A DNA stretch of 64,000 nucleotides from an uncultured bacterium (GTDB lineage: Bacteria > Bacteroidota > Bacteroidia > Bacteroidales > Bacteroidaceae). The notes below the pieces were generated by a model. The model ran no database searches. It had not been told where the DNA came from and worked only from the letters and a program-made list of their open reading frames with translations. This document shows, piece after piece, positions 15,608 to 25,414 of this stretch (position 1 is the first letter of the stretch; each line of letters starts with the position of its first letter). The position numbers and the translations under genes are program-made. Location of the stretch: the NCBI GenBank assembly GCA_905214625.1, contig CAJMMQ010000003.1, positions 1 through 64,000 of the forward strand, read 5' to 3'.

Positions 15608-17992
15608 ATGAGGAAGATATCTACGTTTTTACTTTTACTTTTCCTTCTGCTGTCGGTTTTTTCTGCACATGCAGACGCAATCTATTCCACAGCATTTGAT
15701 ACGGCTGACGAGTTCAACGCATGGACCGTGGTTGATGCCAACAGCGACGGCGCCACATGGCTCTTCAACGAAGAAGGCACCCCGTCGAAAGTGGCTTATA
15801 AGTACGACTACTTCAACAACGGCGACGACTGGCTGATTTCGCCTGCCATAACGCCTGCCGAAACAGGCACGCTGATAGTGAAATACACTTTCAGCGGAAG
15901 CATGTATGGCGAGAGCATGGAGGTGTACTCGGGCAAGGGCGGCACCGTGGAAGACATGACCAGCAAGGAGGCTACATACGACAAGATACTGAAAGACGAG
16001 CAGTCGGGCTATTTTCTCGTTGACGCCAAGGCCGGCGAGCCTTTCCACATAGCGTTCCGCGCCACATCTACGGCTTACAAGGACTATCTTTATCTCTGTT
16101 CGGTTACGGTTGAGCCTATTGCCAACCCGACAGACATAAAAGTTGCGGAGATACTGAGTCCTGTTTCTGGTTTCGATCTCGGGCAGGAGACCGTGAAGGT
16201 GGCTATAAAGAACAGCGGACGCGTTGACATCAACACATTCGACGTGGCGTTTTCCGTTGACGGAAAGGAGATTGCCAAGGAAACCGTGAACAAAACGCTG
16301 TCAGCAGGCGCAACGGTTGAATATACATTCAATGCCAAGGCCGACCTCTCTGCCCCGCTGACCACATACGAAATAAAGGCATGGGCCACTCATCCCGACG
16401 ACTTCGACCACACGAACGACACATGCTACACCTCGGTAAGGCACAAGGCACCGCTGAACGCTCCTTACACAATGGGCTTCGAGGCTTCGGAGAACACGCA
16501 GGACTTCACCTTCTACAACCTCAACAACGACGAGGGCACATGGGACGTAAGCATCGAATCGGGCTTCTTCAACATGGCGCACACCGGCAACGGCTGTCTG
16601 GCTTACGGCTATGACTCAAACAACAACGGCGACGACTGGGCCATGCTCGACCCGATAAACGTTGAACCGGGCTATTACGTGCTGAAGTTCTGGTATTCTA
16701 ACCTCGACTCTTATCCAGAGAAGATGGCCGTATACTGGGGCAACGAGGCCAAGCCTGAGGCCATGACCAACAAGATTGTGGAGTTCAACCCGATTATGAA
16801 CAACAAATACGAGGAGTCTGTCAACGTTGTTCATTTCGACGAGGCGCAGACCATCTATTTAGGTTTCTATGCGTTCAGCGACAAGAACCAGAACCTAATT
16901 CTCGTTGACGACGTTTCGTTCGAGAAAGCAGACCCAGAGGAAAACGACCTGGAAGTAGCTAACCTGCAGAGCCCTTACGACTTTGTACGCGAAAGTAACC
17001 TCAAGGATGTTACATTTGACCTGAGTAACATCGGCGTGATAAGCATCGACGCCAATATTAAGGTAAGCATTGATGATGTTACGGTAAAAGAGGATATCAT
17101 TACACTACCGGCAATGAAAAGCGAAACAATTACATTCAGCAACTTGCTTGCCGGCCTTAACGACGGTAAACACTCGCTGAAGGTGGAGGTTATAAGCGAC
17201 AAAGACAATAACGCCGACAACAACGTGCTGACAAAAGACTTCACTGTTGTAAGCAATCCTGTAAAATTCTGGGACTTTGAAAGTGGCGAGATACCTACTG
17301 ACCTGACATTCCGCGCTGAAGACGGCGGTACGGTAAGTTCAGCGGCCGGCGAAGAGTTTAACGAAGACGGATGGGGACTCTTCAACATCGTAAAACATAA
17401 CGTACTCGGCGAATATCTGCTGGCAGGAACTTCATGGCTAAGCGGCACCGACCAGGCCGACCGCTGGCTCATACTGCCCAATGTTCACATCGAAGGCGCT
17501 GAAAGTTATTTGGTTTGGGACGCTTATTCATACAATGAGCAATATCTTGAGGATTATCAGATTATGGTGTCTGCCACCGACGACAACACATCAAGCTTTA
17601 CTGAACTGCTCAACGTTGAAGACGAAACACCTATACTGAAGACACGAGGAATAAGTCTGGCCGAATATGACGGAAAGGACGTATATATCGCAATACGCCT
17701 GAGAACAAAGAACGGCGACTGCCTGCTGCTCGACAACATAGGTGTATATACAAAGACTTCAAGCGGCATTAATGCCGTAACAGGCTCTGGCGAAGGCATT
17801 GTAATTTCAGGTAACGAACTTCGTGCAGCCGAAAGCACAAAGAGCATCGTAATCAGCGACACGGCAGGCCGCGTAACATTGTCTGCCGACACCAACGTTG
17901 TAAGCCTGTCGGCACTTCCGTCAGGAATCTATATTGCCACGGTAAAAGCTGCCGACGGCACAGCAAAGAGCTATAAGTTCATGAAGAAATAA
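15608..17992 (+). CDS. Secreted multi-domain protein with choice-of-anchor J/cleaved-adhesin domains and T9SS signal
   Basis: 794 residues from ATG 15608; the frame extends 11 codons upstream, but the signal peptide (MRKISTFLLLLFLLLSVFSAHA) begins here. Three jelly-roll modules of the cleaved-adhesin/choice-of-anchor J type recur at about residues 25-180, 290-440 and 555-710 (shared cues: NGDDWLISPAI, NGDDWAMLDPI, ADRWLILPNV). CARDB-like Ig domains lie between them (about 185-280 and 450-550). The last ~75 residues end in LPSGIYIATVKAADGTAKSY, typical of T9SS type A sorting domains, so the protein should cross the outer membrane and be surface-attached or released. No protease domain is visible; the role is probably adhesion or carbohydrate binding. 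Confidence 0.82.
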   Translation: MRKISTFLLLLFLLLSVFSAHADAIYSTAFDTADEFNAWTVVDANSDGATWLFNEEGTPSKVAYKYDYFNNGDDWLISPAITPAETGTLIVKYTFSGSMYGESMEVYSGKGGTVEDMTSKEATYDKILKDEQSGYFLVDAKAGEPFHIAFRATSTAYKDYLYLCSVTVEPIANPTDIKVAEILSPVSGFDLGQETVKVAIKNSGRVDINTFDVAFSVDGKEIAKETVNKTLSAGATVEYTFNAKADLSAPLTTYEIKAWATHPDDFDHTNDTCYTSVRHKAPLNAPYTMGFEASENTQDFTFYNLNNDEGTWDVSIESGFFNMAHTGNGCLAYGYDSNNNGDDWAMLDPINVEPGYYVLKFWYSNLDSYPEKMAVYWGNEAKPEAMTNKIVEFNPIMNNKYEESVNVVHFDEAQTIYLGFYAFSDKNQNLILVDDVSFEKADPEENDLEVANLQSPYDFVRESNLKDVTFDLSNIGVISIDANIKVSIDDVTVKEDIITLPAMKSETITFSNLLAGLNDGKHSLKVEVISDKDNNADNNVLTKDFTVVSNPVKFWDFESGEIPTDLTFRAEDGGTVSSAAGEEFNEDGWGLFNIVKHNVLGEYLLAGTSWLSGTDQADRWLILPNVHIEGAESYLVWDAYSYNEQYLEDYQIMVSATDDNTSSFTELLNVEDETPILKTRGISLAEYDGKDVYIAIRLRTKNGDCLLLDNIGVYTKTSSGINAVTGSGEGIVISGNELRAAESTKSIVISDTAGRVTLSADTNVVSLSALPSGIYIATVKAADGTAKSYKFMKK

Positions 17993-18042
17993 CGACAGCA
18001 TTAAAATATTTGATGCAATACAATTAAATATATAATGCCATT

Positions 18043-18080
18043 ACGGCCGGAAGCAGTATTTTGCCTCCGGCCGTTTTTTT
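18043..18080 (+). terminator. Rho-independent terminator of the T9SS protein gene
   Basis: ACGGCCGGA (18043-18051) pairs with TCCGGCCGT (18066-18074), followed by T7. Confidence 0.9.
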
Positions 18081-18146
18081 GTAGTATCTCAAATTCATCA
18101 GACATTCCTTAACCTCACTCACTTTATCTGAACATATAAAAAGAAA

Positions 18147-18186
18147 CTGCGGCACGACCAATCATATAACGATTGTCATGCCGCAG
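18147..18186 (-). terminator. Terminator at the end of the polysaccharide locus
   Basis: CTGCGGCA...AATC / GATT...TGCCGCAG stem on the minus strand with a T-rich run after it, 45 nt past the peptidase stop codon. Confidence 0.8.
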
Positions 18187-18230
18187 GAAGATTATGGAAA
18201 ATAAAAGAATATCAAATATCCATGCAAACG

Positions 18231-20480
18231 TTACTTAATCTCGCTCCATGCAGGAGGAGTCTTTTTAAGCAGGTTTCTCACAAAGAAATCATAACGCTTG
18301 TGCTCGCCGAAATCTTCGCCCATGGTGTGGTGAGCACCGGGAACAACAACGAGTTCAAAATCTTTTCCGGCCTTAACCAGCGCATTTACAACCTGCATTG
18401 TCGACGCCGGGTCAACGTTATCGTCAAGCTCTCCCACTACAAGCATCAGCGGACGGCTAAGCAGATGAGCGTTCTCAACATTAGAACACTCCTTATACTG
18501 CTCGCCAACGGGATAGCCCATCCACAGCTCGTTCCACCAAATTTTGTCCATTCTGTTGTCGTGACATCCGCAGGCAGAATAGGCAGCCTTGTAGAACTCC
18601 GGATGAAACAGCACCGCTCCCATGGCCTCCTGTCCGCCGGCCGAACATCCGAAGATGCCCACATTGTCGGCATCCATATAAGGATATTTCTGAGCGGCAG
18701 CCTTTATCCATGCTATATGGTCGGGCAGTCCGGCATCTTTAAGATTCTTGTAGCACATATTCTCAAACTCGCGTGAACGGAACGAAGTGCCCATGCCGTC
18801 GACCATCACAACAATAAAGCCCAGCTCGGCAATAGAAGTCATATACCAGTTGTAAGGTATAAAAGTCTTGGGCACATACTGATTGCCCGGTCCCTGATAG
18901 ATATACTCAAGCACAGGATACTTCTTTGACGGGTCGAAGTTAGACGGACGGATTATTATTCCCCACATGTCGGTCTTGCCGTCGCGTCCCTTTGCGGTGA
19001 ACACCTCGGGAGCTTTCCATCCTTCTGCCAGCAGAGCACTGATGTCCGCCGTCTCAAGCGGCATTATTTCCTTGCCCGTGGCAGCGTCGCGCAATACGGC
19101 AACAGGAGCCTTGTCCACCATAGAATATGTGTCTACAATATAGCGGGCGTCGTCAGACAGCCATGCCTCGTGCATACCTTCATCAGGCGTAAGACACGTC
19201 ATGTTCTTTCCGTCGAAGCCGATGCGGTAATAACGTATCAGATAAGGGTCTTCGTCAGGTTCAACGCCGTTTGCAGAGAAATAAACTTGCCGGTTCTTCT
19301 CGTCCACCTTTATCACGCTGCGCACATACCATTTGCCTTTGGTTATCTGCCATGCCGCCTTGCCCTTGGTACGGTCGTACATATAAAGATGATTCCAGTT
19401 GTCGCGCTCGCTCGCCCATATTATGTGGCGTCCGTCGCTAAGGTCGTACCGGTAGCGCATGGGATAGTTCACATACGTTTTGCTTGTCTCCTCGATTACA
19501 GGTCTTACCTCACCTGTCTCTGCCGACATTTCGAGCACACGGTAAACCTGATGGCCACGCTGATTGTACTCAAACGTCACGCTGCGGCTGTCGGCCGACC
19601 AGTCGGGTCCCCACAAGTCATACTGCCGGGCAAACAGTTCCGTGCAGGGTATAACGGCCTTACCTGTCTCTACATCAAAGATGCAGGGCACCTTAAAACG
19701 GAGTTCGTCGCCGGGCTTTGCATATTCCTGCTTATGCAGCTTTGGCTGAAGCTGGTCTGAAGGCGACGACTCCACATAATACACATAACGTTTTTCGGCC
19801 GGACGTATCCTGCATGCGGCAACCTTCTTGCCGTCGGGCGACCATCTGATATATGCCGAATAATAGTTGCCTATCGTGCCGTCAATGCTCAGCTGGCGTT
19901 CCTTGCCTGTAGCCGTCTCACGCACCCAGATGTTATTTTCCTTTATATAGGCCGTATAGCGTCCGTCGGGCGATGCCACAGGAGCGGCCTCTTTCTCGTC
20001 GTCCACCTCCATCCAGTGGCGCTGTTTAACCTTTGGCAGCTCGCCACAGTCGTCGAGCTTGCTTCCGCCTGCCAATGAATAACGCCAGTTGTGACTGTTG
20101 AACACAAAGCTGATACAGTCTGTAGCCTTGTCAACCGACAGCCGGTCGAGATACAGCGCACCGGGCTTAACGTCCTTACCCGTGGCCTTTGCCAGTGCAG
20201 TGGCCAAGGCATTATGGTCGAACAGGTCGGTACGTTGGCGCGTGCCTGCGTCAACAACCACATAAACACGCCCCTCCGGCGTGTTACGCACATACCAGAA
20301 GCTGTCGGTCTGTGCAATCCATGACGGACGTACACCCGAATAATACACTTTAGAAGCACTGTATTTATCCCTCAACTCAAATGCGCGGCGATAGTCGTCG
20401 GCCGTGCCCTGGGCAACAGTCTGTCCGCAGACACATGCCAAAGCCACAGCCGCCGCAAGTTTTAAATTCATATATTTCAT
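18231..20480 (-). CDS. S9-family (DPP-IV-like) serine peptidase
   Basis: 749 residues with a signal peptide (LKLAAAVALACVCGQTVAQ), so likely periplasmic. Residues ~30-480 form the DPP-IV N-terminal propeller (SPDGRYTAYIKENNIWVRE, WSPDGKKVAACRI, WASERDNWNHLYMYDR). The C-terminal alpha/beta hydrolase has nucleophile Ser613 in GCSAGG (usually GWSYGG), the acid in GELDDNVDP and His717/718 in PGAHHTMGE. DPP-IV-type enzymes release X-Pro or X-Ala dipeptides. It starts only 31 nt after the GH127 gene and shares its terminator, so it is transcribed with the glycosidases. In an arabinogalactan-protein locus it could trim Pro/Ala-rich core peptides; that role is inferred. Start could also be Met at 20471. 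Confidence 0.88.
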   Translation of the reverse strand: MKYMNLKLAAAVALACVCGQTVAQGTADDYRRAFELRDKYSASKVYYSGVRPSWIAQTDSFWYVRNTPEGRVYVVVDAGTRQRTDLFDHNALATALAKATGKDVKPGALYLDRLSVDKATDCISFVFNSHNWRYSLAGGSKLDDCGELPKVKQRHWMEVDDEKEAAPVASPDGRYTAYIKENNIWVRETATGKERQLSIDGTIGNYYSAYIRWSPDGKKVAACRIRPAEKRYVYYVESSPSDQLQPKLHKQEYAKPGDELRFKVPCIFDVETGKAVIPCTELFARQYDLWGPDWSADSRSVTFEYNQRGHQVYRVLEMSAETGEVRPVIEETSKTYVNYPMRYRYDLSDGRHIIWASERDNWNHLYMYDRTKGKAAWQITKGKWYVRSVIKVDEKNRQVYFSANGVEPDEDPYLIRYYRIGFDGKNMTCLTPDEGMHEAWLSDDARYIVDTYSMVDKAPVAVLRDAATGKEIMPLETADISALLAEGWKAPEVFTAKGRDGKTDMWGIIIRPSNFDPSKKYPVLEYIYQGPGNQYVPKTFIPYNWYMTSIAELGFIVVMVDGMGTSFRSREFENMCYKNLKDAGLPDHIAWIKAAAQKYPYMDADNVGIFGCSAGGQEAMGAVLFHPEFYKAAYSACGCHDNRMDKIWWNELWMGYPVGEQYKECSNVENAHLLSRPLMLVVGELDDNVDPASTMQVVNALVKAGKDFELVVVPGAHHTMGEDFGEHKRYDFFVRNLLKKTPPAWSEIK

Positions 20481-20511
20481 TTCGTAATGTATTTACATAT
20501 AGAGCCTTACA

Positions 20512-22509
20512 TCATTTGTCAAAAAACTCATTGTTGCCAACTTTAAGCGCAGGTCCCAGATGCATGGCTCCGGCTTCATAGGGCAGCCATACCGACATCT
20601 TGCCCTGTCCGCGGTTAGCCCAGGCATAATACGGTATAAGCCGCAGCATTGCGTCGGACGTCTGCATGCGTCCGTCGGGAGCATAAGTAACCTTCTGCAC
20701 GGCGGTTTCTATAACGCTGCCCCCGCCCGGAGCCTTGTCTGCCGTAACGTTGAGCACGGCCTTGCGCGGCAGCAGTACAGAAAAGATGTCAACTTCGGGG
20801 TTGTCTTTCCATTCGGCGCAGTAAACCAGCGGACCACGCTCTACGGCAAGCATGCCCCTGTCGGCCTCAACATTGGCGTTGGCTGCCACAAGCCGCGGCT
20901 CCATGTCGAGCTGAAGTTCAACCACATCGCCCTTTTTCCATTTACGGTTAATGGTAAAATATCCATTGTCGATAGTGCTTTCAACAGTCTTTCCGTTCAC
21001 CTTCACGGTATATCCGCCCTGTTTTCCGTCAATAAAACTATAAAGGTCGCCCGGCACAACCTGTCCGCGCGCCCATCCGGGTATGCGCAGCTTCATTGCA
21101 AAACTGCCGCTGCCTTTAGCTACGGTTATGTCTATCGTACCGTCAAACGGATAAGATGTGCGCTGACTTAAAGAAATATTGCGCTTGCCTACCTTAACAT
21201 CAGAGTTGCCCTCGATAAACATGTTTACATAAAGGCTGTCGGCGCGCGTGGCGTAAATATAGCCCGGCACAGAGGGGAGAAAGCGGCAGAGGTTGGACGG
21301 ACAGCATGCGCAGCCAAACCAAGCCTGACGCTCATAGCCTCCGACCGACTCCAAGGGATTGGGATAGAAGAAGCGTCCGCCGTCGAGAGATATGCCTGAA
21401 AGCACTCCATTATAGAGCGCGCGCTCAAGCACGTCGTAATATTTGGCATCGCCATGAAGCAGGAACAGGCGGTGGTTTACATAAACATTGCCTATGGCAG
21501 CGCACGTCTCGCAGTAGGCCGTGGCGTTTGGCAAATAATAGTTAGGACCGAAAGCCTCGCCGTTCGACGTGGCACCGATGCCGCCGGTAAGATAAAGTTT
21601 CTTGCCTACGATGTTGTCCCAGATACGGTCTACGGCATGAATATAAGCCGTGTCGCCGGTTATGGCTGCCACATCGGCCATGCCCGAATACATGTATGTG
21701 GCACGCACGGCATGGCCTACGGCCTCATCCTGCTCCACAACGGGCTTGTGAGCCTGACTGTAGGCATCGCGGCGCGATGTGTATCCGCGCTTGTCGAGAA
21801 AGAATTTAGCCTCATCCAGATACTTCTTGTCGCCTGTGGTGAGATACAGTTTCACGAGTGCCATCTCCGCAATCTGATGCCCCGGCACCAGCACAAGCTG
21901 CCCCTTGCCGGGACCAATGGCGCGGCACACGCAGTCGGCATAACGCATGGCAATGTCGAGAAAGTTGCGCTTGCCGGTAGCATTGTAGTGGGCAACGGCG
22001 CCCTCTATCATGTGACCAAGATTGTAGAACTCATGACTGAGATTTTCTACCGTCTCCCAACGCTGCGAGCCCGACCACGAATGTGGGTGCTTCGGATTCA
22101 TTGTGCGTGCCGTATAGAGATAGCCGTCAGGCTCCTGAGCCTTTGCCACAACAGCCAGCACACTGTCGATGTAAGCCTCCAGGCGCTTGTCGGGATAGGT
22201 CTGGAGCAGATAGCTCGCTCCCTCGATAGTCTTATACACGTCTGTATCGTCAAAAGGAAAGCCCCCGACCTTGAACGTGTCGCAGGGATTAGCCGCCTTG
22301 ACAAAGTTGGCATATCGCCCCGACTCTTCACATTTGCTGAACGCCAGCGGTATGGTTACGTCGCGACATGCGTCGAGACGCTGTTTCCAGAAACCGCCAC
22401 TTACATGCGTTGCCGTAAACGGAACGGGCGTAATGGGATAGCCCGTATTCTGAGCTGAAGCCGTAACGGATACGAGCATGAACGTTGAAAATAGCTTTAA
22501 AATCTTCAT
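20512..22509 (-). CDS. GH127 beta-L-arabinofuranosidase
   Basis: 665 residues with a signal peptide (MKILKLFSTFMLVSVTASA). It belongs to the DUF1680/GH127 family: an (alpha/alpha)6 barrel (about 35-430) followed by beta-sandwich domains. The zinc-thiolate site of the Bifidobacterium enzyme HypBA1 (Glu, Cys, Cys-Cys) is seen as YCETCAAIG and FGCACCPSN, so the catalytic cysteine is present. The expected reaction is removal of terminal beta-L-arabinofuranose, as on hydroxyproline-linked arabinans; some relatives act on other sugars. Periplasmic by prediction. It follows GH51 after a 318-bp hairpin-rich gap and is coupled to the S9 peptidase. Confidence 0.88.
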   Translation of the reverse strand: MKILKLFSTFMLVSVTASAQNTGYPITPVPFTATHVSGGFWKQRLDACRDVTIPLAFSKCEESGRYANFVKAANPCDTFKVGGFPFDDTDVYKTIEGASYLLQTYPDKRLEAYIDSVLAVVAKAQEPDGYLYTARTMNPKHPHSWSGSQRWETVENLSHEFYNLGHMIEGAVAHYNATGKRNFLDIAMRYADCVCRAIGPGKGQLVLVPGHQIAEMALVKLYLTTGDKKYLDEAKFFLDKRGYTSRRDAYSQAHKPVVEQDEAVGHAVRATYMYSGMADVAAITGDTAYIHAVDRIWDNIVGKKLYLTGGIGATSNGEAFGPNYYLPNATAYCETCAAIGNVYVNHRLFLLHGDAKYYDVLERALYNGVLSGISLDGGRFFYPNPLESVGGYERQAWFGCACCPSNLCRFLPSVPGYIYATRADSLYVNMFIEGNSDVKVGKRNISLSQRTSYPFDGTIDITVAKGSGSFAMKLRIPGWARGQVVPGDLYSFIDGKQGGYTVKVNGKTVESTIDNGYFTINRKWKKGDVVELQLDMEPRLVAANANVEADRGMLAVERGPLVYCAEWKDNPEVDIFSVLLPRKAVLNVTADKAPGGGSVIETAVQKVTYAPDGRMQTSDAMLRLIPYYAWANRGQGKMSVWLPYEAGAMHLGPALKVGNNEFFDK

Positions 22510-22827
22510 TTGTAGTTGTATTGAATGTTTATTTTATTATTGTCTTTACATGATTACGACCAACACACGGCACAAAACTACTGCCTGCAGAACGGCAATT
22601 AAGCCCAAACGGCAATACGCTCAATATAAGAGCAACAATCAGGCCGAATACTACAGACCGGCTCTGACTAACCCATGCCATGCAAAAGGTGGCCTTTCGG
22701 CCTGCAAAAGGCCACCTTTCAGGCTGCAATTTGCCGTCTTTCACGATTCAAAAGACGGCCTTTTGCAACGCAGATTGTAACAATCTGGATATCAGACGGT
22801 TACAAACAGCCGATAAAGTCATTACCG
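22510..22827. other. Hairpin-rich gap between GH51 and GH127
   Basis: No gene. It contains the family C hairpins described at 22685-22759; the rest shows nothing recognisable. It may attenuate transcription from GH51 into GH127. Confidence 0.5.
22685..22759 (-). repeat. Repeat family C: two adjacent hairpins
   Basis: AAAGGTGGCCTTT (22685-22697) pairs perfectly with 22707-22719; GCCGTCTTT (22733-22741) pairs with 22751-22759. The first hairpin resembles the one at 4222-4280 after argF'. An intra-operon attenuator is possible. Confidence 0.65.
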
Positions 22828-25329
22828 CTATTTTGTCTTTCCGCTTATACGGATAACGCTGAACGAGTAAGGCGGCATGTCATAATTGAATTTTCCGCCG
22901 AGTGTTATGCTGCTTTCTACGGGCTTTGCGTCAACATCTGAAGGACTGCCCGACAGCACAGTAAGCGAGGCACGGCCGCCAGAGGTGAGCGACGAGAGGT
23001 CGGCTGTGGTCTTAACTTCAACGGGCAGCATGTTTACAAGCTTCAGTATTACGTCGCCGGTATTGCTGTCGCGCACAACCGATGATGCCACACGGAGGCC
23101 AATATCGGTGCGACTGTTGTCTAACGCGCGGTCGACGGGAACGTAGCTGTCGCCCGAATTGTTGCCAAACATCTTCTGAACATAATATCCCACTGTAGGA
23201 TTTACGCCGCCGTTGTCGAAGTAAATCATGTCGGTATTCCACTGCGTGTGACCTTTCTTTGCCAGCAGCGGCGCATAAGAGGCCATGTCAACCACGTCGC
23301 CGTTGCGTTCAACAGCCGTGAGATAAAGAGCCTCAGACAGTGCTGTCTCTATGTTGTTGGGACGTCCGGGCAGATGTGCCGCGTATTCGCCCAGATAAAC
23401 TTTAGACTTTGACCTATCGTAGCGGTCGTAAAAGTCCTGATTATGTATAAACCAGCCCGGCGACACATAATAGTGCTCGTCAACCACGGGCACACCCAGC
23501 TTGTCGGCCAGCGCCCAGCCTTCCTCATAGTCGGAGCCTTCATAGAAAGGCCCCACGGTGCCAACTACGGTGATGCCCGGACGGCGCTGCTTTATGGATT
23601 CGTATATCATCGTGAATCGCTGCTCGAACACATCGGTAATCTGGTCTTCGTTGCCAATGCCTATATACTTTAGGTTGAAAGGCTCCGGATGTCCGGCTTC
23701 GGCGCGCATACGTGCCCATTTGTTGGTCTTCGGGTCGGCGTTGGCATAGTCTATCAGGTCGATAATGTCCTGTATGTAGGCTTCCATGCTGTCAAGAGGT
23801 ATGCCTCCCTGCTGACCACCGCCGAGCAGACGGCCGGGTATGCAGGCCGAATTCTGGCACGGCACGCCGGCTGCCACCACCGGCAGGGGCATCGCGCCGA
23901 TATCCTCGCAAAACTGGAAATACTCAAAATAGCCAAGTCCCATGGTCTGATGATAGCCCCAAAGATTACTCATGGGCTTGCGGCTCTCAAGCGGCCCGAT
24001 GGAGTTTTTCCAACGGTAAATGTTGTCTATGCCCTGTCCGTGGGCAACGCATCCGCCCGGAAAGCGCACAAAGCGCGGCCTTATGTCGGCTATAGTCTGG
24101 GCGAGGTCGGCACGAAGACCGTTGGCGCGGCCCTTGAATGTATTTTTGGGGAAGAGCGAAACCATGTCAAAATTGTATTTGCCGGCGGCTTCAGGAGCCA
24201 GCACCAGCGACGCCGCAGCGTCTGATTCAGCGGCAGTGAGCGTGGCCGTGAGCTTTTTCCAGCCTCCGGGAGCTGCCTTCAGCGTGGCAGAAGCAAGCTC
24301 GTTGCCGTTGTTTCCGCGCAGACTAACGCGAATTTTCGCCGTCTTTGTCTGTGCGCCGGCAAGGCGGACAAACAGCGAAAGGTTGTATTTTTCGCCCTTT
24401 CTCACGGTTATTCCGTCGTAGCCCGAATTAACGAGGGCTGCTCCGGCAGAACCTGCTGTAAGAATTGCATAATGGGGATTGTTAGGATGTATAGGCGACA
24501 AAGTTCCTATTGTCATTGACGCGCCGCTGCCTTCAGCAGTCCACGCATAGGCAGGCCCCCACTCCTCAATGCCTCCGTTTTCGCCCTCGGCATACTCAAA
24601 GTCGCGGTTCTGCACCAGTTCGGCATAGAGTCCGCCGTCGGCACCATAGTTTATGTCTTCAAAGAACACTCCGATAAGATGGCTGCTTATGGGCTTTGCC
24701 TCGTCGGGACGTGCCGTTAGAGTAAATTTCACAGGCTCAAGTCCGGCAAAGCGCACGCCGTCCTGGGCGGCACTCTCATTATATAGCGACTGGCGATAGT
24801 CGCAATATCCTGAATAACGTATGAGCCGCTCAACGTCGGCCCATGCCACTTTGGCCACCGTTCCGCTGTGAACAGCTCCGCCTACAACGGCCTCACTGCG
24901 CGGATACCGTGTCCACGACGACGGCACAAACTCATTAAATCTGTCATAGGTGAAATATGTCTGGCGGCGCCATTCGGCAAGGTTGGCCGATGCCGCATGC
25001 CCAAACTCACGGCCTCCGGCATGCAGCTGCCACACACAGTGCCACCGCCCTTCGGCATCACGATATATTTCGGGCTCCAGCATGCGCTTCTCGCTGCCCC
25101 ACAAAGAATAGTCGCACCTTAGAAAGCTGCGCCCGCCGCCTATGGATGTCCAATGCCGGCCGTCGCCGCTCCACGCAAAGCGCAAGCCGCTGCGGCCGTC
25201 GTCGTCAGCCGTGGCATACGAGAAAAGACACACCGAATCAGGTTCGGCCGTAACTTTCAGAACATGAGCCTTAGCCGGAAACATGCCGGCCAAGGCTAAA
25301 AATGCTGCAATATATTTTAAGACATTCAT
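22828..25329 (-). CDS. GH51 alpha-L-arabinofuranosidase with extra N-terminal domain
   Basis: 833 residues, signal peptide at the N-terminus (IAAFLALAGMFPAKA). Residues ~20-195 are an unusual extra domain. It looks like part of a GH43-type five-bladed propeller (VCLFSYATADDDGRSGLRFA, MLEPEIYRDAEGRWHCVWQL) but is too short for a complete one. The GH51 catalytic barrel follows from about 215 (HLIGVFFEDINYGADGGLYA) with acid/base Glu in YIGIGNED and nucleophile Glu in KVYLGEYAA, then the usual C-terminal beta domain. The reaction is release of terminal alpha-L-arabinofuranose from arabinan or arabinogalactan side chains. It lies 85 nt after the GH43 gene on the same strand. Confidence 0.9.
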   Translation of the reverse strand: MNVLKYIAAFLALAGMFPAKAHVLKVTAEPDSVCLFSYATADDDGRSGLRFAWSGDGRHWTSIGGGRSFLRCDYSLWGSEKRMLEPEIYRDAEGRWHCVWQLHAGGREFGHAASANLAEWRRQTYFTYDRFNEFVPSSWTRYPRSEAVVGGAVHSGTVAKVAWADVERLIRYSGYCDYRQSLYNESAAQDGVRFAGLEPVKFTLTARPDEAKPISSHLIGVFFEDINYGADGGLYAELVQNRDFEYAEGENGGIEEWGPAYAWTAEGSGASMTIGTLSPIHPNNPHYAILTAGSAGAALVNSGYDGITVRKGEKYNLSLFVRLAGAQTKTAKIRVSLRGNNGNELASATLKAAPGGWKKLTATLTAAESDAAASLVLAPEAAGKYNFDMVSLFPKNTFKGRANGLRADLAQTIADIRPRFVRFPGGCVAHGQGIDNIYRWKNSIGPLESRKPMSNLWGYHQTMGLGYFEYFQFCEDIGAMPLPVVAAGVPCQNSACIPGRLLGGGQQGGIPLDSMEAYIQDIIDLIDYANADPKTNKWARMRAEAGHPEPFNLKYIGIGNEDQITDVFEQRFTMIYESIKQRRPGITVVGTVGPFYEGSDYEEGWALADKLGVPVVDEHYYVSPGWFIHNQDFYDRYDRSKSKVYLGEYAAHLPGRPNNIETALSEALYLTAVERNGDVVDMASYAPLLAKKGHTQWNTDMIYFDNGGVNPTVGYYVQKMFGNNSGDSYVPVDRALDNSRTDIGLRVASSVVRDSNTGDVILKLVNMLPVEVKTTADLSSLTSGGRASLTVLSGSPSDVDAKPVESSITLGGKFNYDMPPYSFSVIRISGKTK

Positions 25330-25414
25330 TTCAAACTGTTGTTTTTATCATAAATATAATATCCGCGGCATGCCCTTTGACCGGCTTGCCACGGATATAG
25401 CTTCATTCAAAATA

